A DNA stretch of 64,000 bases from Oreohelix idahoensis (GCA_024509875.1 JAMPIV010004926.1:124001-188000); one strand, 5' to 3'; positions 41,395 to 53,787 are shown, counted from the first letter of the stretch. Numbers and translations: made by a program. Notes: a model not told the origin generated them from the letters alone.

Positions 41395-43703
41395 TGTGGT
41401 GAAGTGGGATGTTATAAATATTTATAGGGGACTTAGTGTACTGACTGAGATCAGCTGTGAAGGTATCTATATCTATTAAGAGTAGTGTATTATAGATAAC
41501 CTTACTTGCTACCACATATCTATATATCTCAGTCAGAATTATTCTGCAATAGTGTGATGACTACGTTATGTGTCTAGGGTATGTGTAGGATGAAGTGTAA
41601 GTCAAAACAACAACAGACAGATAAACAATTAAATTTAATCCACTACTCTTGACAACACTGTGACACTCACATACATATAACACTCTATAAGGATATCTTA
41701 AAAGAGTCACTGATAACTTTTCAAATAACAATATGTATTCATTACTGGCATGAATGAATATGTGTCCTGATTCAACTACAAAGGGAACCAGGAATCACAA
41801 GCAATTTAAATTACAAGTATATGTACAGAATTTATCAATATGAATATTGTAGTGACATATATTATTAAAAATATCCTATGTGTGTCAGTTGTGTAGTGGT
41901 AATATGAGGTAATACTGGTTTTGTGTTGTTCAAGCTCTGTTGGTATTTGTCATCATGACTTCAATAGTTTGTCTTTAGGGACTAGTATTGGAGATGTTCT
42001 CAGTTCCTGATATTAAGACAAGTAAATTCCCCTCTTAAGGTTATTTTTACAAAGTCATTTCAAGATGAGGGGACATAATGTTGAGCTCAGCTGGCCAAAT
42101 CCGCTTATCTGGCGTGATGGCGGCAGGAAAGGACTCCTCTGCTCGAATTCTCCTCTGGGCTCTGGAGACACCTCACTGATAGCTAAAAAGACCAAGGAGT
42201 ATGCTGTCCGACTCGGGATTCAGCAAAGCTCTGACCAGGTGCTGCTCAGTACCATCAAGACCACGGTCCCTGAAATCAAGAAGGATGTACCTTCTATTTC
42301 ATAACTAACTTATACTCTAGTTATACACTGAGCACAATACAACACAAACATTGAGTTCAGAGCGTTAGGCCAACTGTCAGCTTCATCTGAAATACTTTAT
42401 ACCAGCATTACCCTTCTTAATGGTTACCACGCCTCTGCACTTCCAGCATTACTTCTTTCTAGTCAATCATCTAGGTGTCAGTGTACTGTTTGGCCATTCC
42501 ATGCCGTTTTACTTTCCTCCGACACCCTCTGTTCAGGCTGGAGCATTATAGGCTTTACCTCACGTTTTCCACTGAACTACACATATATATACAGGCATAA
42601 ATTAACAATTCACATTCAATTTTCATTAAAAGGTACTGAATGGTTCAAGCTTACCACAATTTCATGGAAATAAACACAGATACGTTGATTAGCAATGAAT
42701 TCTGGCACAAACTGGCACAAATTCCCATCTGCTTATGTTCCAGGCTTTTATTTTAGCAAAAATGTGAGCTGGCTTCAACGCACTGTCGCTTTATCAAGCT
42801 TATTTGAATTAGTGGTCTCGAACTAACGCTCCTAAGTGAGTATATCAGCGAGTCTAGCCAATGAGGCCCCGTTTCGACAAGTGTTTGAAAAAATGTTACC
42901 TTTCCCCGTCTCCCTAACAACGAAAGATAGTATTTATAGTCCGACCAATCGTGGTTCGTCTTTCATTTGTTGCGCTCCAATCAATTTGGAGTTTACATGG
43001 TAGGCTATTTCTGTAACGTAAGTTTTTTCAAACACGTTATAAAAAAATTTTATGAGCAGAAATGATTCCATGCTGTCAGGCATCCCCAATATTTTATTTT
43101 GGTTATAACTTATTAATTCCTGGACTATTTGCATAACGTTTTACATATTCTTTGTCAGCAAACCCTAAGGAACCCAAATATCCAAATTTAAAAGAGCTAC
43201 GTGGCTGCGTTCAAAATATGCAATTTCTAGGATAGTCGTGTAGTTGTTTATTTTATCACTGTCGATTGAAATAAAGTTAGTGCATGTAGTCTTACACGCG
43301 TGATGGCAGCATTTGTGTATCGCGCGACGCGTGTTTAGTGTTCGGCTTTCTGCCTCTCCCTTCTCTTTTTATCCTTTTGTCCATCTGTTCGTTCGTTTTT
43401 GATAACATAGTGTAGAAAAAGACATGAATGGAATTTAAAATTTAGGTCAACTTGCATATTTCAAGGTTTTTCTTAGAAAGGCAGCACATTTTATTGAAGA
43501 AAGCGGGTCATAATACAGTAAGCTTTTACTATCAACGTGAAAGCGTTACAATTTGCATACGCAGTAGAAAACAAGGGGATTTCGAGTACCTTCTTTGTGA
43601 CAGCACTGTTATTTTACCATTGCTCTTCTCTTTATTAATTTTATTTGTTAGGCTTCATATTTACCTAATAATTTATATATGTGGATTAGAATATTCCACG
43701 ACA
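41395..43703 (-). repeat. gypsy-2 5' LTR
   Basis: 2,309 bp, upstream of gag on the minus strand. Near-identical to 35400-37658 (roughly 99.7% outside the 50-bp indel by eye), meaning a recent insertion. The antisense 79-codon ORF is at 42065-42304. Promoter and poly-A positions were not assigned. Confidence 0.95.
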
Positions 43704-43708
43704 CTGTC

Positions 43709-46695
43709 CAGAGTGTAACTCTCAGTACAGGCCCAGCCATTACAAGATGGAACTACAAAAAAGCCAACTGGGGTTTATTCAGGCATCAGGTGAACACGCT
43801 GCTGTCTACTCTCAAGGTACAGAACAGAGACATTAATGAAGTGGTAAAAGACTTCAACAGATGCATACTACAAGCTGCAAAAGAAACCATTCCCAAAGGA
43901 TGCCGGCGTAACTACATACCATACTGGTCCAGCACACTCCAAGAACGTCAGGAAGCTATGGACAGGGCTAGAAAGGATGCAGAGTCTCAGCCTTCACTTG
44001 AAACTCACAACAAATGGAAAAAGGCTGTAGCAGAGTTTCAGAGAACAAAGCTAGAAGAAAAACGGAAAAGCTGGAGAACTAAAACGGCATCACTGAACCT
44101 TGAGAAAGATGGCAGGAAACTGTGGAGATTAGTCAAGTCTCTAATTGAAGAGCGTTCCTCACCTAGGCAGACTATCACATTGGATGAAGGTGGCAAACTT
44201 TTCAGAGGAAAACAAGCTGCAGACCTGTTTGCTAGAAGATACAGTTCAGAAAGCAACTTACCCATTAACATAGACCATCAGAGAGATATAAGAAAAGAAA
44301 TACTGGCAACTATGGGACAGACAGATACTCCTGCCCCAATGAGGGAACCCATCACACTAGGAGAACTACAGAACGCTATTTCCAAGCTTAAGTTCCAAAA
44401 GTCACCCGGCCCAGACAAAATCAGCAATGAAATGCTAGTAAATCTGAGCTCAGCAGCAAAGACAAAACTGCTTGAGATATTTAACCACAGCTGGTTGAAA
44501 GGAACGGTACCCCAAGTATGGAGAGAAGCTATCACAATACCCATACTAAAGAAAGGGAAATGTAAGACCGAGGCTGCAAGTTACCGGCCATTCAGTCTCA
44601 CAAGCTGTGTTGGGAAGACTATGGAGCGAATAGTCAACCACAGATTGAAATGTCTGAGCAGATCCTGGTGCCGGAACAAGCTGGATTTAGAGAATGCTAT
44701 AGTATAGAAGACCAAGTTACTTACTTGTCCCAAGCAATAGAAGATGCCTTCCAGGAGAAGAAAAAGGTCCTAATGATCTGGGTCGACTTCAAGCAGGCCT
44801 TTGACAAGGTGTGGAAAGATGGCCTTGTTGCTAAACTTAGGAGAAGTGGAATCCAAGGCAACATGATGAAATGGATCCAGTCATATTTGCATAACAGGAG
44901 AACTAGAGTCACTCTTGACGGTCTGCAAAGCAGAAAAGTGTTGCTCTATCAGGGGGTACCTCAAGGAGGAGTAATTTCCCCAACACTCTTCCTTGTTTAC
45001 ATCAATGACCTGGTGAAAGATCTCCCCGCAGGAGTGAAAGCTGCCTTATATGCAGATGACCTAGTACTCTGGTGCGCTGATGAAAACGTCACCACAGCAA
45101 ATTATAGAATGCAGCGGGCAGCAGACATGCTAGTGTCATGGGCAGAGAAATGGCTTATCACAATAAACACAGACAAAACCTCCACAACACTGTTCTCCCT
45201 CGCCCCCAAGGACAAATCAGCTAACATACACCTAGGGACAACCGTGATCAAGGAAGAAAGCTACCCCACCTATCTTGGGGTGACATTTGACCAAAGGTTT
45301 ACATGGAATAAGCATATTGAAAATGCAGAAGGAAAGGCCCGAAGACGACTAGGCATACTCAGAAAATTAGCAGGTACCAACTGGGGAGCAAATGAACGAA
45401 ATCTAAAGAAGATTTATAATGGAGTAATAAGCCCACACTTAGAGTTTAGCTCAGCAGCATGGTCATCAGCTGCTAACTCACATCTGCAGTCTTTGGACAA
45501 AGTGCAAAATCAAGCTCTCAGGCTCATTACAGGAGCCATGAAAACTACACCAATAACAGAGATGCAGAAGGTTGCTGGATTACAGACATTGTCCCATAGA
45601 AGAGACACAAAAACCATGATCCAGATGGAAAAGTACAACAGAATGCCAATGCACCCAATGAAGGCAAGACTAGATGATCTGGCATTGGGACGTCTAAAGC
45701 GTAGCAGCTTTGTGCATCGGGGAAAAAGACTTATAAGACAGCATCAAGAAGACCTATCCATGAAGACAACACCACTGAAGCCCACCCTATACCCTGTACC
45801 ATGGGAGCAGGCCAGCAGTGCCCTCCAAATTAATACATCAGTCAGTGGTCTCACAAGTGGATGTGAGTATAATGATCTGCAAAAACGAACTGCTACATTG
45901 AGTATGATCCAAGAAAGCTATCCCGATCAATCATGGATACATGCCTATACAGATGGATCAGCAACTAATGCTGTTAGGAATGGAGGTGCCGGTATCTTTA
46001 TCTCATATCCTGACAACCACTATGAGACTAGGCACATTCCCACTGGTAAATTCTGTTCCAACTATCCAGCTGAGGTTCAAGCTCTAGAGCAAGCTGCAAA
46101 TATGATTTATAACACCAACTCTGACTGCCACCAGGTAGTCATCCTCACAGATGCACTGTCTGTCCTGCAAGCTCTCAAGGGTGGTAAACTCCCGCACCTG
46201 AGAAATGAACTAAACAAGGTAGCTGCCAAAAAGAGAACCATACTTCAGTGGGTACCATCTCATTGTGGTGTACCCGGAAATGAAAAGGCAGATAAACTTG
46301 CAAAAAAGGGAGGAGAATGTGAACAAGAAGATAATGAAGTCACATACTTTGAGAAAAAGAGAGCTATCCAGACTATCATAAGAGAACAGAACCAACCCAA
46401 AGACGACTATCACACTCTCGACCGGCAGGGACAGATAACTATTTTTCGCCTCAGGACAGGGCATAACAAACTGAATAAACACAAGCACAAGCTACGATTG
46501 TCTGCTTCACCACTGTGCACATGTGGATTAAACGAACAAACTGCTGAGCATGTTCTACAGGATTGTCCTCTGTATGACCAGTTAAGAAAGATATACTGGC
46601 CCAATAACTCAACACTAAACTCAAAGCTATATGGAGCTAAAGAGGAACTTCAAACAACAGTCGAATTCATCATGAGAACTCGTCTGACGGTGTAA
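43709..46695 (+). pseudogene. LINE D reverse transcriptase and RNase H, one frameshift
   Basis: 43709-44707 covers the linker and RT fingers (KFQKSPGPDKISNEML, WREAITIPILKKGK, ASYRPFSLTSCVGK). One frameshift near 44650-44690 leads to 44650-46695 with EQAGFRECYS, WVDFKQAFDKVWKDGL, GVPQGGVISPTLFL and the catalytic YADDLVLW (about 45050). RNase H follows with YTDGSA, AEVQALEQA, TDALSVLQ and PSHCGVPGNEKADKLA (about 45940-46300), then a C-terminal Cys/His knuckle CTCGLNEQTAEHVLQDC. Apart from the shift the frame is clean, so the element is not very old. Confidence 0.9.
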
Positions 46696-46920
46696 TCATC
46701 AAAGATGCGATCTCAAGAAGAAGAAGAAGAATGACTATGTGTATATGCTTTATGTAATTTTATATGTTGTGATGTAAGTTTATTATGATAATTAAACTTT
46801 TTTTCATAAACTTAATCATCGTGTCGGTCAGCTTGTTCCAAACTATCTATATAATCATCGTTATAGTTTTCCCACGTCTGTGTGTCTAACTGTCGTCACT
46901 GATGTGTGTGTGTATGTGAG

Positions 46921-46921
46921 T

Positions 46922-47004
<83 letters not shown>
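46921..47004 (+). repeat. (TA)n microsatellite in solo LTR
   Basis: About 40 TA units. The other LTR copy has only a short ATATATATA here (about 16293). Confidence 0.95.
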
Positions 47005-47005
<1 letters not shown>

Positions 47006-47637
47006 TAATATATGTAGTCAATAGACTGACTGACTCTTATATATCTGTTGTAGAAGATAGGCTGAAAGAGAGAAGATTCTTGATTTCAGGGGACAGCCTC
47101 TATTGATTTCTACCATCTCATTCGTGGAAATCTATTTCTGTTATTATCTCTCACTGTGGCTATTCACTGATTCTAATCTATTCAGAAGGGACCATCCCAA
47201 GTCTTAATCCCCCTATCAAAAATCTACGACATGTCGGTTTTCAATTCTAACCACGTTTCCAAATTTCGTCGCTCACTTCGCTCTTTCATCGCATTTGGTC
47301 ACAACTGTGCATCATCTTGATTCTTTCGTTGTTCAGTCTTTGAACAGAAATCGTTCGGTGTGCACTGTTTTTTTAAGTTGTCCGCATTGAATCTCTTATA
47401 TTTGTCATTAAACATATTAATACTACTTATTTTTGTGATTAAAATAACAAAACTATTCATACTATATTATTTTTTGTGATTATACTGTAAACAGTTCATA
47501 GTTATTTTAGTGATAACAGTCTAATGACAGTGTTCATATCGTGATTATAAGACATGTGTACAGGTTTCATTCTGTACTTTTTTGTGTGATTAGGCCTTAT
47601 ACAGTACTACTTATTTTTGTGCTTTAATATATTCATA

Positions 47638-48670
47638 ATGGGTCCTAAGTGTAGTGACAAAGTTAAAAGAACCCATAAGGTTCTCAATTTGCAAGAAAAG
47701 CTTGAGCTAATCAAGCTTAACTCTTACAATCCGGCAAGCCCTGTGAAGTGGCGCGGGTTTAGTACCAATTTTACGGCTCGCCCCGTGAAGTGGCGCGCGA
47801 CGGTAATGATAGCTAAACTAGCGCATAAAAACGCGATTTTAGCTCCCGTATAGTAAGAGTTAATGAACAAGGCATCTTAAATGCTGAAATAGGCCACAGG
47901 CTAGGTGTACCATGCACTACAGTTAGCACAATTGTAAAGAACAGAGCTAAAGTGTTAGAGGAAATTAAAAACGCTACGCCAGTGCATACCAAACTTATTA
48001 GAAAGAGGCACAATTTAATTGGTGAGATGGAGAAGAAAGTGTTAAATGTGTGGATTGAAGACCAAGTCGGCCACAACATTCCTCTAAGCCAAGATCTTAT
48101 CCAGGCTAAAGCACAAACTTTATTTAATGCAATGAAGGCTGGACAAGGAGAGACATCAGCTGAAGAGACTTCTGGAGCTAGCAGGGGCTGGTTTGAGAAA
48201 TTTAAGAAAAGGTCAAATTTGCATAATATAGCAATGAAGGGAGAATCAGCTAGCGCAGATACCGCAGCTGCAGGAGCTTTTCAAGTGAAGCTTGAAAAAA
48301 TTATAGAAGAAGTTGGCTACACAAAGCAGCAGATCTTCAACGTAGAATAAATTTCGACAGAAGTTCAAAAGTAAATAGTGGGCTAGAACACCAAATAGCC
48401 TGTTACAGAGAACTTCTTAGGGAAAGGAAGAAGACATCAATGAGGTAAACGTCTTTGCTCTCCTTTTTCAAGACGCAACCGCCACAACCAACTTCAGTCA
48501 CCCCTCCCTCTAACCCTTCAGATTCCGAGCCATCAACATCAGCCCCAGCCCCAGTTAGATCTCCTTCAAAGTGCCCTTCTCCTAAAAGAATTAGATTAAA
48601 ATCCTCCAGTTCTGAAGATGAGCCACCTCAATTTTCTCCATCTGGTTTTCTAAGTCTAGAATCCCCCTAA
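47638..48670 (+). pseudogene. Tigger/pogo-like transposase lacking its DDE domain
   Basis: MGPKCSDKVKRTHKVLNLQE starts a CENP-B-type helix-turn-helix, interrupted by a 139-bp MITE (47721-47859). Coding resumes at about 47864 (EIGHRLGVPCTTVSTIVKN) and in ORF 47952-48350 (second, CENP-B DNA-binding half: IPLSQDLIQAKAQTLFNAM, SRGWFEKFKKRSNLHNIAMK, and VGYTKQQIFNVE). Then the catalytic DDE region is deleted and only the C-terminal tail remains (ELLRERKKTS, SLLSFFKTQPPQPTS, SPKRIRLKSSSSEDEPPQ; to 48670). Confidence 0.8.
47721..47859. mobile_element. 139-bp MITE with TTAA duplication
   Basis: TTAA|CTCTTAC ... GTAAGAG|TTAA: 7-bp perfect inverted ends with the TTAA duplication typical of piggyBac-like elements (TTAA at 47717-47720 and 47860-47863). 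An internal GTGAAGTGGCGCG occurs twice. It interrupts the Tigger gene. Confidence 0.8.
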
Positions 48671-48978
48671 ATTACCAACATTCAAAACTGTATATACTGT
48701 ATATATTCATCGTCTACTTGCTCAAGAATGAGTTTAAGGTAAGATGCTATTTATGTATTTTTTATTGTTTACTGTATTTTCTTTACTCTTATTTTTTTTT
48801 CTGTTTATCTAGGTGTTGCACGCATTCGCAAGTGTTATATAGTTAGTTATTTACGTTTTTTGGCGGCCCTAATGCATTTGTAAGCTAAATAAAGGCTATG
48901 CTTCGACTTTTGTCGATTTTCGACTTTCGTCATAGCTCTGGTCCCTAACCTGTCGAAAGAGTGAGGTATGGGTGTACA

Positions 48979-49289
48979 AATGCAAGTTACTTAACGTAAA
49001 TCATATCCAGGAACAAAAACCACTAGAGATCACATCAACATTCTAGCAGTATACCAAATAATCCTGACTACATAGAAATCGGCAAGAAATATGAACTGCA
49101 ATGGCATTCACATAATCCCAGCAAAACTGCTGATAAAAGGAACACGTCCTCTCAGGACGGCAGACATTTCATTGAATACTTTGCGCCAAAAGTTTCATAT
49201 CCTCTTCCGTTTTTTGCCTCAGCTGACCAAACCGGTTTTTTAAAATGAGTATCACTGTTGTCACTCTTACAGCGTGACCAACTCAAGAT
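48979..49289. other. No recognised feature
   Basis: Non-coding; a CCTCTCAGGACGG segment near 49157 faintly resembles the 3' element at 8585-8866. Confidence 0.35.
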
Positions 49290-49790
49290 TTCGGCGAATG
49301 TCTATACTATGACACCATCTCACTGCAACATTCCCAGAAATGAAGAGGCTGACAGATTGGCAAAGGAAGGTGGAAAGCTACCTCAACTTCACACAAGCCT
49401 AACTTATGAAGAGGCCAAGAGTTTTATGAAGAGCTGATGCAGGAACAAGTGGGAAGCAGAGCATATAGGCCACCAAAATAATATGATGCATATTACCAGC
49501 TCAGTAAAAGAGAACAAGTGGTAATCTTCAGACTGCACAGGCCACAACATATTGGGATACCATCTTTTCAACAAGCTAAAGATAGGAACTAGATGTGTAC
49601 TGATGTAACTGTGGCACTGATAAAATGATTGCCAAACATCTGTGTCAAAGATGCCCAACGCTTGCGGAACCGAGAAAGCGCATATGGCCGTCACCAGTAC
49701 CATTCCCGGAAAAATTGTATAGTGATACAAACAGGCTCAAGCTAACCACTTCCTTCTTTGAACACATTCAAGTTGACGTCTGAGAGTGTA
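49290..49790 (+). mobile_element. Decayed LINE RNase H and C-terminus (LINE D-like)
   Basis: Reads SHCNIPRNEEADRLAKEGGK, TYEEAKSFMKS, then several stops and a degraded Cys/His C-terminal region (KMPNACGTEKAHMA). Corresponds to the end of LINE D (HCGVPGNEKADKLAKKGGEC) but much older. Confidence 0.75.
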
Positions 49791-49947
49791 CAGAGAAGAT
49801 ATGGACAGTCACGATACTATCTGGTTTCTTATTCTTTATTTCACTCATGTGTGGCTTGTAAATGCCACTTGTGATTAGCAGTGGCCACATTGCAAATGTG
49901 AAAATGGCAAGCAATCAGATTGATCAGACTGCTTCTCCCCAAATGCC

Positions 49948-52112
49948 TGTGATGAGTTTCTGTTATATGTTTTCAACTCGCCCCAATTTTTTTGTTCCAT
50001 TTTATTATTTTGTTTCTTTAATTATTCTTAGGCGTTCGAGTTCGTTAGTTATTAATTCTGGGTTATTCTTTATGGCGTTAGGATTACTCAGACAACCTTC
50101 ACCAGTAAGTTTTCTTCTGGGATTGAATTAAATTTTTATTAGTCAGGAGTTGCCATCAATTGCAGACTTATACAAAACTAGAGCCAGTGTAGCGAAAGTT
50201 TGTCTAGAATTATACTATGTATAAGCTAGCAGTATCTATGATTAGTGGCGTGGGCTTTGAGAAAATTAACTGTATGAGGTTATGTGCTAAGTTAGACGAG
50301 AGCTCTGTGTAATGTAATAAAGAGGTCCGAGTAACAGCATTTGATTATGATAATCTGTAGTGAATACACGCATGTGGTTTGTGTGTTAATAAGTTGTGCT
50401 ATTTGGTAATGTAGTCAGAAGACAAGGGGTGAAGTGGGTTTAATATTAACATAGATGGTGTATGTGTAAGTGTGTTAAATACTTCTGCTAATTTGATAAC
50501 CTTCCTAGGACAGTCTTTAATAAGATTAGGGCTGGAAAATTATTCAGTAGAGTAGGATATTGGCTTTAGGGAAGCGATGTTGTGACGCATACGAGATCAC
50601 GCACACAAAAGAATCAGGTCAACTCATGTCTGAGTTTAACGTAACAGACAGCGAGTAATTTGTGCGGGAGAGATAGGAGGGAGCAGAAATTTAGTCTGAC
50701 CCTCGGGCGGAAATATCTGTTTTATTTCTTGTGTGTAGCTTGTGTGTAGGGGAGATTTATTAATTTAGGGGACACCAGGGTGTAGATGAATCTTGGGTGT
50801 TAATGTGTTATGTATTAGGTAATTTTGAATTGTTGTATAGATGTTGTTATTTTGTTTTACAGCGATTCACGGCGGGCAGGTTGTAGATAAACCTAAGCCT
50901 ACAACGGACTTTACCTTCTCGGGAGAGGGAGGTATGAGACATCAGTGTAATTGAAGAAAACTGGGTACGCCCTTTGTACCTGGCGCCCAGTTACGTCTGC
51001 AACACTGAGAGGAATTAGAAGTTCTCTTGACGTGAGGAAACATACCTCAGCGAGGACTCATCTCTAAATCGGAGCTCTTAGCTCGTAAAGGCCAAATACC
51101 AAAACAGGCTATGTTGCCTGATGTTGTTTACACACTGCCACAATAATGCAATAGGCCAAAACCCGAAGCAGGTTAACTCGTTGTTTTGAAGTGTGTCATC
51201 AGCAGTGATAAAATCTACAGCCTTAGGCAATTAAATATCTATATAATTACAAAAGGCCCCTTCATCAGTATCCGGGAGAGAAGAGAGGGAAATCATACCT
51301 TTCCAGATACTAATGGGGGGAGGTGCGTGATGAAAAGCAACTCATCAGACCCTCAGGCAAAGACAATAGCATCAGAGAGGCACTGAACAGAGGAGAGAGA
51401 GAGAGAGTTTAGCGAGGAACAGTAATGTTAGATAGACATACTAAGAGGACAGCCTCTGAGGTAGTGCTGCAGAATCCATTAGCGTAGCATTTCTTCGTGG
51501 TGAATTAGTTAGGTGTGCAGGACCGCCTAGAGCGCCTTTGAGACAGTGTAGTCATTTAGTTTATACATCTTCAACGGGACAGTGTGTTTAGTTAGTTACA
51601 ATAGTGTAGTCAGGAGTGGTGGCTCTTACTTAGAGACCCCGCCAAGTATATGTCTTTATCCTTAGTTGTTTTCATGCAGGTGTGAGAGAGAGCGTGGTAA
51701 ATTTTATATTGTGTCTTTCACTTGATTTGTTTTTTTTTTCCAGGTTGTGTGAACTCGCACGTTATTGTTGTTTGCTGTTGTATTGATTTGTTGCTTAATA
51801 AACTATAAAATGTACACTGGATCAGTTTATCTTTAACTATATTGTACTTGTATGCTTTGACTGTATAGTGGTGTCTGTGGATAACTTAGTGTAACCTTAT
51901 CTCCTTTCCGGTAGTATGAGGTGGTGAGACAGTAGCTAATAAATAAGTCACAAGTGGTGAGGGAGAGTCAATCTAGGTTCTCACCCTCGAAGCTGTAAGT
52001 CTCATCCTTCCACATTCACTGTAATTCTCATCTTAATCTATCTTCTCAGATTTTCCTCAAAACTAGTGTCTTGTCTCTGTACTCAGACTCTAATTAAAGC
52101 CACTTTGTGACA
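49948..52112 (+). repeat. Solo LTR, family L1 (TGTGATG...GTGACA), ATGCC duplication
   Basis: 2,165 bp. A perfect 5-bp duplication ATGCC flanks it (49943-49947, 52113-52117). Ends TGTGATGAG and TTTGTGACA. It has an AATAAA signal at about 51797 and a CCAGG-containing pyrimidine tract shortly before. No internal retroelement sequence adjoins. Related to 54279-56833: both share the ACTGGATCAG, TGTATAGTGGTGT and CCACTT(T/C)GTGACAAT blocks in the same order. Confidence 0.85.
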
Positions 52113-52192
52113 ATGCCAAATACATATAGTTAATGCTTACATCCTGTAATTATCACATCATTTTTTAACAATATGGCAAAATCTTTACTCAC

Positions 52193-52273
52193 AGGTCTAG
52201 GTTTTGTCTTATCAATGCGCATGCGATAACACAGAACAGCTTCTGAGCAGGCCTGTATTGCACGTAAAATTAT
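52193..52273 (-). CDS. STAG: STAG/SA cohesin subunit, internal exon (second seen)
   Basis: 81-bp, 27-codon exon in phase 0, bounded on the minus strand by acceptor ...cttttcacag and donor AGACCT|gtgagt. It reads IILRAIQACSEAVLCYRMRI..., matching in position and pattern the IVIHALQCTHYVILWQLAK helix of STAG1. The next coding exon in the same phase is at 8888-8980, so the intervening 43,212 bp must be spliced out as a single intron unless an unrecognised exon lies inside. The exon lies just beyond the right border of a solo LTR (49948-52112). Confidence 0.75.
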
Positions 52274-53574
52274 CTGTGAAAAGCATAAAAGAATCTGATA
52301 AAAAATAGTAATTAATTTGAAAATATGATGTGCATATTTTCTTTCTACTCTTGGAAAATCACTGTTCCTGAAAACACAATGTAACGACAAAAACCATATG
52401 TACGTGCCACGGTTTAGTACTTCAGCATACAATGTAAATGGTAAAGATAAAAACACAATATATATATATTTTTGTGCAACAGTTTAGACACTTTTGAGAT
52501 AAGCGAGTTCCTGCAGTAAAACTGATGCAGGTAAGTAAGGAGTGAAAAAGATTTACATCACTTTTACAAAAGAATAACAAAATAAACATAATGACACTGG
52601 ATGTTTAAGAGAAAACAGTATCAACCATGATTAATTTCACTTTCATCCAAGGTCACAGGCACCCTCCATTATGCTCTTCCTTCAAATTAGAGAAGTTTCA
52701 CTTTCATGTTCTTGTGATATTTAATTCAATTGTTCTAATTGTTTCTATTTATATTTTGTTCTATATACTAACGTATCATTTTTGGTCCCTTGCTTGTTTC
52801 TGTGCATTATATCATTATTATGAAGAGGTATTTGTTTACACTCACTGTGTTTTGTTTGTGAATGTGGTTACAAAGCAGGGTCAGTTTTAGTAACTACTGG
52901 GCGCAATTAGGATCATTCTGAAGGGGTCCCTGGGACTTAAGATTATTGTTTTCTTGCAACGTTTCATGTAAAATATTGCTAATAAATAAAAATATTGTTA
53001 TATTATTAATATAATGTATTCATGATATCTAGTTGGAAATAATCTTCGTTTCTAATTTTTTCCAAAGCTGGTGGTGGGAACCCAAGCGCGGAGCCCAATT
53101 GAGTCAAACAGACTAAATTGACCTAAGGCTGGCCCTAGTTACAAGTGTTACTCCAATATAAAACATAGTTACACTGGAATCTTGTCATACCATTACAATC
53201 CTATTTATAGAAGCACCCATTTGTTACTGTAATTCCTTGGAAAAGAGTAGAAAAGATCAAGGTAAACATTTAAAACATTAAAAACACACAACAAATCTGC
53301 ACCCACTTATATATGGCAAAGGTCCAAAACATTGAATGCCACAAAGGCAGCACAACGGAAAATATCAGAAAAGTGTATAACACAGTGTAAAATATGGGCA
53401 CTGTTTAAGTAACTAACCACTAAAGAATCAGTACACAAACCTGAAAGTACCTAAAACTCCAGAATTTTGTCTGAACATTTAACCTTCAAAGTCCTGTGTG
53501 TATTTCCTGGAGGTCAATAAGAAGACAAAGAAAGAATAAACTACTGCTCCTTTATGCATGTCATAAGAGGCAAG

Positions 53575-53710
53575 TAATATGAGGGTTGGGCATAGAGCTG
53601 GCAACCTGATCACGTAAAACATACTGCTATAGAAACCCCCACTACAGGAGCACATCAATGCTTTGGTCTAGGCTTGAGGTCAGCTGTAGTGGTGGATCCA
53701 GGCACCAAGG
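53575..53710 (+). repeat. SINE-like repeat related to 7230-7400
   Basis: AGAGCTGGCAACCTGATCACG, then GTCAGCTGTAGTGGTGGATC. Intronic, between two STAG exons' flanks. Confidence 0.5.
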
Positions 53711-53787
53711 GCAGCATAACAAGACAATTTACCCTTCATAAAACCCTACAAATAAGAGCAACAGGAACGTCTCCCTAACTCACTCAC

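Larger units (their letters stand above)
32956..46730 (+). mobile_element. LINE D: full-length I-like LINE with endonuclease, RT and RNase H, itself split twice
   Basis: A perfect 10-bp target duplication ATGACTATGT flanks it (32946-32955, 46731-46740). The empty site is seen in the other LTR copy near 16475. The tail is (GAA)n at 46715-46730. Net length is about 4.7 kb after removal of 34000-34793 and 35400-43708. The first ~1 kb is a leader with short ORFs (33044-33388, 33411-33680) of unproven meaning. Presence of RNase H and the tail suggest the I/Nimb/LOA-type group rather than RTE or CR1. Confidence 0.9.
30990..47231 (+). repeat. Solo LTR of gypsy-1 type, split by LINE D
   Basis: Starts TGTCGCAGAGAG at 30990 and ends CTACGACA at 47231. 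Homologous along its length to the LTR at 16067-20524 in reverse orientation: the parts 30990-32955 and 46741-47231 together cover it. It lacks the transposon found there at 17417-19600. Flanks are CGTCG (30985-30989) and TGTCG (47232-47236), an imperfect 5-bp duplication. No internal gypsy sequence adjoins it, so it is a solo LTR. Net length is about 2.46 kb including an expanded (TA)n. Confidence 0.75.
30944..48978 (+). mobile_element. Tigger/pogo-like transposon split by a nested insertion
   Basis: The left end is TA|CACCCATGCCTCGACTTTCG at 30944; the right end, read inward, is CACCCATACCTCACTCTTTCG ending at 48974, with TA outside. After about 46 bp the left end is interrupted by the solo LTR 30990-47231, then resumes at 47237. 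The net element is about 1.8 kb. Its gene (47638-48670) lacks the catalytic domain. Left and right ends share the first ~12 bp well and diverge inside. Confidence 0.65.
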
